This document shows, in pieces, positions 27,001 through 34,527 of a DNA stretch of 64,000 bases. A program made the position numbers and the translations under genes. The stretch is taken from NCBI GenBank assembly GCA_017430535.1, contig JAFRMR010000020.1, forward strand, positions 1 through 64,000. Direction: 5' to 3'. The notes under the pieces were generated by a model that saw nothing but the letters and a program-made list of their open reading frames with translations, did no database searches and had not been told where the DNA came from. Position 1 is the stretch's first letter. Each line of letters starts with the position of its first letter. This DNA is from Clostridia bacterium (lineage in GTDB: Bacteria > Bacillota > Clostridia > Oscillospirales > Acutalibacteraceae).

Positions 27001-29458
27001 CGAGCAGGCCGTTATTAAGGAATGTATCAATGCTTACTACTTCGTGATCGAATACATCGGGGAAGAGTACATCAAATATCCTGTGAACGGTATCAACAAG
27101 AACGGTCTGGATATTGTCATAAGCAAAAGCACCGGAATCGTTCTTTGTAAGAAGAGTCTGAATGGGAAGAATGTTGAGGCCGAGAACGGGATATACAATG
27201 TAATTAAACAAAATATTATATACAACGGAGCCTGCATAAGATGCTATTTCATTGCTTATCCAGGGACGGTTGTCGGGGCCGGATGTGCCGGTATTATCGG
27301 CATCGATGGGGATAAGGGAGTTAACAAGAAGATCAAGATCGCCCCATACATCATTTGCGGTAAGGTTGGTTGTTTTGCCTTTATAGTCATCGCTCTTGAA
27401 ATCAAGGGCAAGCAGGCACTGAGCAACATTGTTTATTTCGGTTGAAGCCCAGGTATAAACAGCCCACGCAGCAATGGTAACGGCTGTGGTGGTGTAGGAA
27501 CCGCTGTCACCGAGATAGCCGAGAAGACCGGTCCTGTTAGTCGTACCGTTGTTGGTAACATTGTAGTTGGCGTCGGTTGCGGTAGCATTAAGGTTGGTAT
27601 CAAGTACGGAGTTGAGGTTATAAGCCGCAACATCCATAAGAATGGCAAGAGCTTTGTTGACTACCGCCTCATAATAAGCCTGATCACTGTTGAAGTCGGA
27701 ACGAACGGGAGCGGTATAGGTGAACTGAGGAATATCCTGATATGCAAGCTGGATGCAGGCCTGAAGTGCTACGCCGGCCAGATCATTGGTTGTGTTTCCT
27801 TCCGGGATATAGATATAGGAAACATTTGCATTCATTACCGATCTGAGAACATAGGCAAGCAGGGCCTGGTTACCCATAGCATTAACCTCGGCGGGAGTCT
27901 TGACCTCGCCTCTTTCAATGGCGCCTTCATCGAAGAAATCATCCTCGGTTACGCACATAAGGAACTTGAGGGCGCTGCAGAGGTTGTTTACAAGATAGCT
28001 GTTGTCGCCGTCGGTCCAGGTGAAGCTATAGCCCTCGTCTTCGGGGTTAAGCTTCCAGGTATAGGTTGTGGCTGCACCGGAGGTGGATTTGCTGCTGTAT
28101 TTAATGATACTGTCTATGAACAGACCCAGGTTGTGGTTGAGAGCCAGAACGAAGGAGGTGTAACCGGTCATATCATAGTAAGGAACTGACATGGTTTCAG
28201 GATCGAAAATACGGAAGATCTTATCGCCTGAAACTTCTTCGGGAGCGTCGCCCAGATACAGGTAATCGTAAGTGGGGTTGATGAGGGGCTCGCCGTTGGC
28301 ATCGGTCTTTACGCTGCCGTCTTCGTTAAGCTGGAATTCCTCTGTCTTGGCCTTATCGAAGGTGTAGCCCATCTTTTCGCGAACCCATCTCTTGGTGATT
28401 CTGTTGAGAACGGGAACAAGAATGCCGTTGTAGGCCTGAAGGAACAGATCCTCAACAAAGGGATAAACCTCTTTGAGGTTGCTCAGGTTGATTCTGGAAT
28501 AGCACTTGGAAGCATCCGGCTTTGCGGCGCCCTGGGAAACACGAACGAAATCGCCGAGGCCTACGGTTACCCAGTTATCATCATGAACCCAGCCGTAATA
28601 GTCGTAAGCGTTGGTGTTGAGATCGCCTGTGACTATATTGCCTACGCCGCCCGAAGCTGTGTAGGAACGGAACTGGATTTCCTGGAATGCGATATGGGAT
28701 GTGGTGTTCTGTGCAGAATAGAACAGGGAGTCAAGCTGCTTGAACTCGCCGAGGACATACTTGTTGAGGATATCCTGAGCAAGAATCATGGCATCTACGG
28801 TTGTGCCGTCGTTATTGAGGTATTTTGCGGGAATTCTTCTGTCCTCAAAATATTCCCAATCTTCACCGAATCCTTCAATATCATCTGCAAGGCCGGTAAG
28901 CTGAATGAGCATACCGAAAGCAAGCTCTCTGACATCGAAAACATAATTTTTAATAAATGAATCAAGAATACCGAGGCTTACAGTGCCGTTAACATACTTT
29001 TTGACAATGGGAGCCAGGGCTGAGATGAAGTCCAGCAAATCATAGATAACGGTCATATCGCCGTTGGATCTTTTGGTGTTGCTGATGTAGGGCATTGCAT
29101 TACCCAGCAGGGAAGCATCGCCCAGAAGGTTGGACTCAAGAAGAGTACCTACATTGCTGTAAAGGGTTCTTACGCTGCCGATGGTGTGATCAACATCGCT
29201 GATTTCAAGGGTACCGACATAAATATCAAGCACCATCTTGTTTTCATCGAGCAAGCGGTCAAGAGCGTCAAGAGCCATTTCAGCGTACTGCTCGAGGGTG
29301 AAGACCGGCTGGTCAACATCATCATAAACAACGCTGTTCTTGACGGTTGCGGGGTCGCCCTTGTAGTTTGACTGGTATGCCGATGCGGCAACGGACAAGC
29401 TGCCGAGAAGCATAACCACTGCAAGAACAAGGGAAAGGATGCGAAGTGATTTTTTCAT
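24089..29458 (-). CDS. Large secreted dockerin-like protein, mostly helical, with FIVAR-like segment (1789 aa)
   Basis: ATG 29456-29458 has AGGAGGTAGC just upstream. Residues 1-27 are a signal peptide (KKSLRILSLVLAVVMLLGS). Residues of about 30-900 are largely helical and match no family I can name. A beta region follows (about 930-1150). A second helical part includes a FIVAR-like end (ENATAEMVNCALTKLIEAWKNL). The C-terminal 80 residues are the best dockerin in the window: two loops, DVNGDCSIDGKDINNLKR and DVNGDGGFGLNDLTIAKYV, joined by about 30 residues. It has no InlB repeats, unlike its four neighbours, and no catalytic motif was recognised. It is first in its operon, behind a strong promoter and a long leader, so it is probably the most expressed member. 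A cell-surface scaffold or binding role is inferred. Confidence 0.85.
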   Translation of the reverse strand: MKKSLRILSLVLAVVMLLGSLSVAASAYQSNYKGDPATVKNSVVYDDVDQPVFTLEQYAEMALDALDRLLDENKMVLDIYVGTLEISDVDHTIGSVRTLYSNVGTLLESNLLGDASLLGNAMPYISNTKRSNGDMTVIYDLLDFISALAPIVKKYVNGTVSLGILDSFIKNYVFDVRELAFGMLIQLTGLADDIEGFGEDWEYFEDRRIPAKYLNNDGTTVDAMILAQDILNKYVLGEFKQLDSLFYSAQNTTSHIAFQEIQFRSYTASGGVGNIVTGDLNTNAYDYYGWVHDDNWVTVGLGDFVRVSQGAAKPDASKCYSRINLSNLKEVYPFVEDLFLQAYNGILVPVLNRITKRWVREKMGYTFDKAKTEEFQLNEDGSVKTDANGEPLINPTYDYLYLGDAPEEVSGDKIFRIFDPETMSVPYYDMTGYTSFVLALNHNLGLFIDSIIKYSSKSTSGAATTYTWKLNPEDEGYSFTWTDGDNSYLVNNLCSALKFLMCVTEDDFFDEGAIERGEVKTPAEVNAMGNQALLAYVLRSVMNANVSYIYIPEGNTTNDLAGVALQACIQLAYQDIPQFTYTAPVRSDFNSDQAYYEAVVNKALAILMDVAAYNLNSVLDTNLNATATDANYNVTNNGTTNRTGLLGYLGDSGSYTTTAVTIAAWAVYTWASTEINNVAQCLLALDFKSDDYKGKTTNLTANDVWGDLDLLVNSLIPIDADNTGTSGPDNRPWISNEIASYAGSVVYNILFNYIVYPVLGLNILPIQTLLTKNDSGAFAYDNIQTVLVDTVHRIFDVLFPDVFDHEVVSIDTFLNNGLLAGMASDLIRTLGANNTFTGEANGHTLTGRGKIIAGVALPIVCMVLHLSDKQEFKELENHLPSVAAATSEGIDFSIYNGSSGVNTSFRDKNDNYKRKIDRLYSYTITGATCTIIDGTGMGNTLDITGVTPNSTVIMAGDSVPCNISGLSNNQMLEVTFSYKVSDENGNFLNNGTALTSTSYCYVSASDKGDDEALHSTIINGATIQYPTDIYLSSGDSLSKLEGYSFRIEDTKTNQGVQNPNPNTFTAVNVTAAGISAGANRAWVSKNSEEEATSQSLTHQGGTYAFMPFSVDTESFKRTEFEYQKEDGSEAYVEDDWGMRIKTAIKEAPDGVTWIPDGEYTATTTISVGGVSGTITTRIHIYDDFGLPSLVRNAVNANRSLAGLKSGGSSYWTPYYNALKSAAAFVYQPNIYGGDTQNGGFAGHINASNVGTINESNTYLTLYRTLYTQIETIKQWEKSEGALALWNAVNNVLPYNYTRASYDAEGSEGDYTVYYQDYKEYYESGYGFVGMRNYVGHTYRNMKDAVSYANGLIDREYKWVWTSEEDYNNMTVAQKEEYATTVDNYKTDVTENTTAIKAVESAYALHRLSLTAGRLIPIDANKSKLNWALTPKAEGGPGFADRTEQEKSWSTGSWAAYSHALTFANAVAGNENATAEMVNCALTKLIEAWKNLAEGANYTQLSGIVTSAKDFINNNVEGYGLNTTTGAVVEEEASEQSVYTPESYIAFLGAIKAGDILLSNYTNGKGLAKSDQDVIDKAAAAITAAQEALVPFGSSSATFELDTSSVYEGSGAEYTAIVMDDDAIFVDGYGLETVTITENGNDVVYTVDGVLYGVPENATGETLEEMFTVEGCYVDVVPVNAAREEYGTGSYIIIRDESTDAPLAFYIVAYRGDVNGDCSIDGKDINNLKRTNAQVDGYQYCNSEASFAERKFAGGADVNGDGGFGLNDLTIAKYVFNQVRYISQTTGKYV

Positions 29459-29700
29459 ATGCTACCTCCTGAAAAATATGACGTACGGACAATTGATTTA
29501 CCGGAATCCTGCCGCCGGACAGCCTGGGAAGCCTGCCGACAGGCTTGCTGCGACCGGCCGTTCTGTCAAAAAGCTTCGTCAACGCAACCGCACTTTAACA
29601 GCCGGCCTGCATTGCCGATAAACATTGCCCATTTGCGGTTGCAAGGAAGCCGTCGGATTTGCCTTTTGGGGGCACTACTCCCTTGAGCCGACTATTTGGT
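29459..29700 (-). promoter_or_regulatory. Long structured 5' leader of the 1789-aa gene (possible regulatory RNA)
   Basis: About 240 nt separate the predicted transcript start from the ATG. On the minus strand the leader contains several potential stems: GTCGG/CCGAC enclosing a CAAGGGAGTAGTGCC segment, a long-range GCAACCGCA/TGCGGTTGC pair, and an AAGCCTG/CAGGCTT hairpin with a TCGG loop. The GGGAGTAG motif recalls the yybP-ykoY manganese leader but the rest could not be matched. It is best described as an unassigned structured leader. Confidence 0.45.
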
Positions 29701-29707
29701 CACTTAT

Positions 29708-29736
29708 AATATAACTAAATTTAAAAGAAAAGTCAA
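29708..29736 (-). promoter_or_regulatory. Sigma-A promoter of the 1789-aa/1848-aa unit
   Basis: On the minus strand, TTGACT (29731-29736) and TATATT (29708-29713) are separated by 17 bases. A further TATAAG overlaps downstream. The strand upstream is A/T-rich, like an UP element. It drives the long leader at 29459-29700. Confidence 0.75.
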
Positions 29737-29794
29737 TAAACCGCGGGAGCGAAAAAAAATTTTGGAATTTTTTACAAAACAGGTTTTTCAGTTT

Positions 29795-29845
29795 TGTAAA
29801 AAATAACACCTGCCCGGGGCAAAAGGCTGTCCCCGAGGCAGGTGT
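29795..29845 (-). terminator. Intrinsic terminator after the alpha-galactosidase gene
   Basis: On the minus strand, a 9-bp outer stem (29837-29845 with 29806-29814), extended by a CGGGG/CCCCG inner helix, is followed by TTATTTTTT. A second small ACAAAAC/GTTTTGT hairpin (29774-29797) comes right after. Bases 29846-29954 hold only a small hairpin (29919-29940) and no gene. Confidence 0.8.
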
Positions 29846-29954
29846 AAAGTGTTTTTACTTTCGTTTATTTGCTGAGAATTTCAATGCTGTGTTTGTGCAA
29901 TTTTACGGCATTTCTTTTCGTAAAGTTTCAGCACTTTACGATGAAAATGTCATC

Positions 29955-32132
29955 TCAGAGAGCCCTGAGGTATATTTTGAAGGAGTCGCCGTCCTCCATA
30001 CCGAACCTGTTGAGGCAGAGGCCTGCGTTCATAAGCAGGGCGCCGGAATAAACCTCGCCGCTCTCGTCATCAACATAGTACTTTCCGGAATCAAGGCCCC
30101 TGAGCTTCAGGTAAAAACTGCGGTCCTCCGGTTTTCTCATCACCACACAGGTGAGCAGTGCTTCGCTTTTATCCGGCGAAACAAACATCCAGGCGGCTCT
30201 CCAGTGGTTCTCGTGGGGAGAAATAAGACGGTAAAGGTCGCCTTTATGGATAATATCGTAATACTTATGATATTCGCCCACCTGATGCTTCACAATCTCT
30301 CTGTCTTCATCGGTGAACTTATTGGGATCCAGCTCATAGCCGAAGGTTCCCCAGAGGGCAACATTGCCTTTTGTTTCATAGCCCGCCCGTTTGCTGGCGG
30401 AAACATGGGCGCCCATGGTGGAGGCAGGATAGCAAAGGGATGTGCCGAACTGAATGCTCAGGCGCTCAATGGGGTCCGTATTGTCGCTGGTCCAGATCTG
30501 GGGAGAATAGTACAGCATGCCCGGGTCAAATCTTCCGCCGCCGCTGGAGCAGTTTTCAAGCAGCAGGCCCGGGAAATCTGAAGTGAGCCTGTCCATAATC
30601 TCATAAACTCCCAGCACATAGCGGTGAAATACCTCTCTCTGGTTCTCAGCCGGAAGGGCTGCGGACCCCACCTCGCTGAGATTCCTGTTGAAATCCCATT
30701 TGACATAGGCAATATTATTCTCAGAGAGAATGCCGTACATAAGGGAATAGATATAATCACGCACCTCTTTGCGGCTGTAATCCAGCACATACTGGTACCT
30801 GGCAATGCTCTTTTCCCTGCCGGGAACATGAATGCACCAGTCGGGATGCAGGCGGTAAAGGTCGCTGTCTCTTGATACCATTTCAGGCTCAAACCATATA
30901 CCGAATTTTATGCCTAAATCGTTGATTCGCTTTATGAAATCATTAAGGGGGCCGCCCAGCTTTTCCTCATTTACAAACCAGTCGCCCAGGGAGGATTTAT
31001 CATCATCTCTTCTGCCGAACCAGCCGTCATCCATAACAAGCATATCAATGCCCAGCTCTTTGGCTCTTTCGGCAAAGGTAACCAGCTTATCACCGGTGAA
31101 ATCCATACCTGTAGCTTCCCAGTTGTTTATAAGCAGCGGGCGTTTCACATCCGCCCAGGCGCCCCTGATAAGGTGCTTTGAGTAAAGCCGGTGGAAGGTG
31201 CGGCTCATAGCGCCTATGCCATCGCCGGAGTAGACCATAACAACCTCGGGCGCAGTAAACTCCTCACCGGGTTTAAGGCGCCAGCCGAAGCCCTCGGGGT
31301 TGATGCCCATAATAACTCTGGCTCCGCCGTAGGGGTCGGGATCCGCGCTGAAAAGGAAGTTGCCGCTGTAAACAAAATTGAAGCCGTAGGCGTTTCCGTG
31401 CTCCTCACCTGCGTCCCTGTCAACGATTGCGGCAAAAGGATTCTGATGGTGGCTTGAGCTGCCTCTTTTGCTTGAAACACTCTGCCTTGTGTGGGTGATG
31501 GGAGATCTGTTTACGCTCCTCTCCTTGCCCCATTTGCCGTAAAGGGTAATCAGGTCAAAATCCCTTGTGTTGAAATCAACGCAGGCGCTCATAATCCGTT
31601 CAATTTCAACCTCATTGCCGGATGGGTTAATTACCTTTACGCTCCTTGTCATTGCGCTGAATTCTTCAAAAACGGTGTAATAAAGCACGGCCTGAATTCC
31701 CGTAACTTTATCACAGGTGAGCACCTCGAGGGTCTGAGCCTGACTGTCATCCGAAATATGCAGGGAAGGGAGGCCTTTGAGGGCAGGTTTGCCGTCATAA
31801 ATTCTGTGGGAAACATAGCGGAAATCCGTTGAATTGTTGCCGTCGGCATTGCCTATAGCTATGGCGGATTCCCTGAAATCACCGGTACCTTCCCCGGGGA
31901 ATTCAAATGTGTTTACATCCGGCGAAAAATCCGGGTCGTCAATATTGATATTCACCGGTGCGGGAGAACAGAACCAGCCCTTGTATTTGTGCAGGGAAAG
32001 GTTTATATCGGGTATTTTTGCGCCATAGTAGAGATGAACCAGATACCCTTCATCGTAAATCTGAAAAACATAGCTTGAGCCGGCGGTATCCAGCTTAAAA
32101 ATCCTTTGGTCACTGTCAAATGAAACAGGCAT
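29955..32132 (-). CDS. Alpha-galactosidase, GH36 family (725 aa)
   Basis: This enzyme hydrolyses terminal alpha-1,6-linked galactose from raffinose-family oligosaccharides and galactomannan fragments. The full GH36 layout is visible: an N-terminal beta-supersandwich (to about residue 310), a TIM barrel with the LLINNWEATGMDF strand, and a short C-terminal beta domain. The nucleophile Asp is in YVKWDFNRN and the acid/base Asp in QIWTSDNTDPIERL. The substrate loop LLENCSSGGGRFD is present, and the length is typical. There is no signal peptide, so it acts in the cytosol on imported oligosaccharides. GGAGG lies 8 bases before the ATG. It is transcribed alone, divergently from threonine synthase. 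No transporter is adjacent and it has no dockerin, so it is not part of the neighbouring surface assembly. Confidence 0.95.
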   Translation of the reverse strand: MPVSFDSDQRIFKLDTAGSSYVFQIYDEGYLVHLYYGAKIPDINLSLHKYKGWFCSPAPVNINIDDPDFSPDVNTFEFPGEGTGDFRESAIAIGNADGNNSTDFRYVSHRIYDGKPALKGLPSLHISDDSQAQTLEVLTCDKVTGIQAVLYYTVFEEFSAMTRSVKVINPSGNEVEIERIMSACVDFNTRDFDLITLYGKWGKERSVNRSPITHTRQSVSSKRGSSSHHQNPFAAIVDRDAGEEHGNAYGFNFVYSGNFLFSADPDPYGGARVIMGINPEGFGWRLKPGEEFTAPEVVMVYSGDGIGAMSRTFHRLYSKHLIRGAWADVKRPLLINNWEATGMDFTGDKLVTFAERAKELGIDMLVMDDGWFGRRDDDKSSLGDWFVNEEKLGGPLNDFIKRINDLGIKFGIWFEPEMVSRDSDLYRLHPDWCIHVPGREKSIARYQYVLDYSRKEVRDYIYSLMYGILSENNIAYVKWDFNRNLSEVGSAALPAENQREVFHRYVLGVYEIMDRLTSDFPGLLLENCSSGGGRFDPGMLYYSPQIWTSDNTDPIERLSIQFGTSLCYPASTMGAHVSASKRAGYETKGNVALWGTFGYELDPNKFTDEDREIVKHQVGEYHKYYDIIHKGDLYRLISPHENHWRAAWMFVSPDKSEALLTCVVMRKPEDRSFYLKLRGLDSGKYYVDDESGEVYSGALLMNAGLCLNRFGMEDGDSFKIYLRAL

Positions 32133-32170
32133 ATCAAATCCTCCGTAATGTCATTTAATCCGACACTTAA

Positions 32171-32199
32171 ATAATAGCCTAAACGGAATGTTAATGCAA
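32171..32199 (-). promoter_or_regulatory. Promoter of the alpha-galactosidase gene
   Basis: On the minus strand, TTGCAT (32194-32199) and TATTAT (32171-32176) are 17 bases apart. They lie about 40 bases before the start codon. Confidence 0.6.
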
Positions 32200-32233
32200 G
32201 GATATTTTGTTATAAAATAACATAAAGTTTTTG

Positions 32234-32262
32234 TTTACAAATAAAAAAAGCTGTGATATAAT
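32234..32262 (+). promoter_or_regulatory. Promoter of thrC
   Basis: TTTACA (32234-32239) and TATAAT (32257-32262) are 17 bases apart. The leader before thrC is about 47 nt. It is back to back with the alpha-galactosidase promoter. Confidence 0.75.
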
Positions 32263-32315
32263 GAGCCGTATTATTTCGATATTTATTACGGAACAAGCAC
32301 CGAAAGGGTGATAAG

Positions 32316-33800
32316 ATGAACTATATCAGCACAAGAGACGACAAAGTAAAAGTTTCCTCCTGCGAAGCAATAGCCGAAGGCATCTCCGCCGACGGCGGGC
32401 TTTTTGTGCCGGAGAGCATTCCGGAAATCAGCCTTGAGGAAATATCCGCCCTTGCTGAAAAAACCTATGCCGAAAGAGCGGAATACATACTGGGGCTCTT
32501 CCTTACGGATTTTACGGAAGACGAGCTTAAGGCCTGCGTAAAAGGCGCCTACAGCACAGGATTTTCCGATGAAAAAATCGCCCCGGTGGTAAATCTGCCC
32601 GGGGGCAGAAATATACTTGAGCTTTTCAAGGGCCCGACCTGCGCATTCAAGGATATGGCCCTGCAGATACTCCCCCACCTGCTTACGGTGGCAGGCAGAA
32701 AAGCCGCCCCCGGCACGGAGATAGTGATTCTTGTTGCCACCTCCGGGGATACGGGCAAAGCCGCCCTTGAAGGCTTCAGGGATGTGCCCGGCACAAAAAT
32801 ACTTGTATTTTACCCCAGTGAGGGTGTAAGCCCCATGCAGAAGCTTCAGATGTGTACCCAGGAGGGTAACAATGTTGCAGTATGCGCCATCAGAGGCAAT
32901 TTTGATGATGCCCAGACCGGAGTAAAGAGGATATTCACCGATAAAGCCATAGGCGAAAAGCTCCGCCTTGCGGGCAAGGCCTTTTCCTCAGCCAACTCCA
33001 TAAACTGGGGCAGGCTTGCGCCTCAGATTGTTTACTATTTTTCCGCTTACTGCGATCTTATCGGGCAGGGCAACATAAAGCCCGGTGATAAAGTGAATAT
33101 AGTGGTGCCCACAGGCAACTTCGGCAATATTCTTGCAGCTTACTATGCCGGAGAAATGGGGCTGCCGGTTGCAAAGTTCATCTGCGCTTCCAATAGGAAT
33201 TCCGTGCTCACTGAATTCCTCACCACCGGCGTTTATGACCGCAACAGGGAATTTTACACCACCATCTCCCCTTCTATGGATATACTCATTTCCTCAAACC
33301 TTGAGCGCCTGCTTTATACCCTTGCGGGCAGTGAAAAGGTTAAGGAATGGATGGGCCTGCTGGCAAAAGAGGGCAGATATGAAGTTGACCCGGAAACACT
33401 GGGTAAAATAAAAGAAAAGTTTGCCGCCGGCTGCTGTGACGATGAAGCAACCAAGGCAACAATAGCAAAGGTATTTAAGGAAGACGGTTACCTGTGCGAC
33501 ACCCACACAGCAGTTGCCGTAACCGTATATGAAGAATACAGAAAATCAACGGGCGACCTTACCCCGGCAATTATCGCCTCCACCGCAAGCCCCTTCAAAT
33601 TCAGCGCCAGCGTGCTTGAAGCCGTTACAGGCGAAAAGAGCGGCCTTGATGAATTTGAGATGGTAAACGAACTTTCCCGTGTAACGGGCAAAGCCTGCCC
33701 GCCTCAGCTTGCAGGGCTTAAGGAAAAGGCGGTAAGATTTGACAGGTGCTGTGAAAAAGCCGAAATGGATGCCGTTGTATTTGAGATGCTGAATATCTGA
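32316..33800 (+). CDS. thrC: Threonine synthase (494 aa)
   Basis: It converts O-phospho-L-homoserine to L-threonine using PLP, the last step of threonine synthesis. It is the long, yeast/E. coli-type form: it opens with NYISTRD (as in most members), has the PLP lysine in PTCAFKDMALQ, and the phosphate-binding and Ser/Thr loops VATSGDTGKAALEGF and VPTGNFGNILAAYYAG. Its length is close to the usual 490-510 residues. The start is preceded by a weak GGGTGAT site. It is the first gene downstream of the promoter at 32234 and is followed one base later by a metallophosphoesterase. No other threonine gene is in view. Confidence 0.95.
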   Translation: MNYISTRDDKVKVSSCEAIAEGISADGGLFVPESIPEISLEEISALAEKTYAERAEYILGLFLTDFTEDELKACVKGAYSTGFSDEKIAPVVNLPGGRNILELFKGPTCAFKDMALQILPHLLTVAGRKAAPGTEIVILVATSGDTGKAALEGFRDVPGTKILVFYPSEGVSPMQKLQMCTQEGNNVAVCAIRGNFDDAQTGVKRIFTDKAIGEKLRLAGKAFSSANSINWGRLAPQIVYYFSAYCDLIGQGNIKPGDKVNIVVPTGNFGNILAAYYAGEMGLPVAKFICASNRNSVLTEFLTTGVYDRNREFYTTISPSMDILISSNLERLLYTLAGSEKVKEWMGLLAKEGRYEVDPETLGKIKEKFAAGCCDDEATKATIAKVFKEDGYLCDTHTAVAVTVYEEYRKSTGDLTPAIIASTASPFKFSASVLEAVTGEKSGLDEFEMVNELSRVTGKACPPQLAGLKEKAVRFDRCCEKAEMDAVVFEMLNI

Positions 33801-33801
33801 T

Positions 33802-34503
33802 ATGTCACTTTTTGTAATAGGAGATACTCACCTTTCCCTTTCCACCGGAAAATCCATGGATATTTTCGGCGGCTGGCAGGATTATGAGCAGCGGCTTGAA
33901 AACAACTGGCGGCGGCTTGTTGCCCCTGAGGATACCGTGGTGATACCCGGGGATATATCCTGGTGCATGACCCTTGAGGAAGGGCTGGAGGATTTCAGAT
34001 TCCTCAACAGCCTGCCCGGGCGTAAAATCCTGATGAAAGGCAACCATGATTACTGGTGGTGCACAAAAAAGAAGGCGGATGAGTTCTTTGCACGTAACGG
34101 CTTTGACACCCTGAATATCCTTCATAACAACGCCTATACCTGCGGCGGCATTGCAATATGCGGCACCAGGGGCTGGTTTTTTGATGCGGAGAAGGATGAG
34201 GATAAAAAGATTGTGCTCAGGGAGGCCGGAAGACTGCGGGCAAGCATAGCTGCCGCAAAAGAAACGGGCCTTGAGCCGGTGGTATTTCTCCACTACCCTC
34301 CCCTGACTCTTGCAGGCAAATGCCCGGAGATATATGATGTGCTTGTTGATGAAGGGATAAAGCGGTGCTACTACGGCCACCTTCACTCATTTTCACACGC
34401 CCAGGCCTACAACGGCACAAATGAAGACGGCATAAAATTCACTCTCGTTTCGGGAGATTATATAAATTTCTGCCCCGTTTATGTGGCGGAAAACAATAAG
34501 TAA
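33802..34503 (+). CDS. Calcineurin-like metallophosphoesterase (233 aa)
   Basis: A cytosolic metal-dependent phosphoesterase. The five metal/active-site blocks are visible: GDTHLS near the N-terminus, GDISW, KGNHDYWW, FLHYPP and GHLHS. Members of this group (often annotated YkuE- or MPP-like, sometimes serine/threonine phosphatase) have no agreed substrate. The ATG lies one base after the thrC stop, so translation is probably coupled. It ends 24 bases before trigger factor, so thrC, this gene and tig may share a transcript. The function beyond phosphoester hydrolysis is unknown. Confidence 0.85.
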   Translation: MSLFVIGDTHLSLSTGKSMDIFGGWQDYEQRLENNWRRLVAPEDTVVIPGDISWCMTLEEGLEDFRFLNSLPGRKILMKGNHDYWWCTKKKADEFFARNGFDTLNILHNNAYTCGGIAICGTRGWFFDAEKDEDKKIVLREAGRLRASIAAAKETGLEPVVFLHYPPLTLAGKCPEIYDVLVDEGIKRCYYGHLHSFSHAQAYNGTNEDGIKFTLVSGDYINFCPVYVAENNK

Positions 34504-34527
34504 ATAAACCCATTGGAGGAAAACATA

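Noticed and set aside
26825-27445. Plus-strand 206-aa open frame opposite the 1789-aa gene
   Set aside because: No ribosome binding site and no recognisable domain; the opposite strand has a signal peptide and dockerin in frame.
29459-29700. Identification of the leader as a yybP-ykoY manganese riboswitch
   Set aside because: Only a GGGAGTAG motif fits; the flanking helices and second conserved loop could not be aligned, and the gene downstream is not a metal transporter. Left as an unassigned leader.
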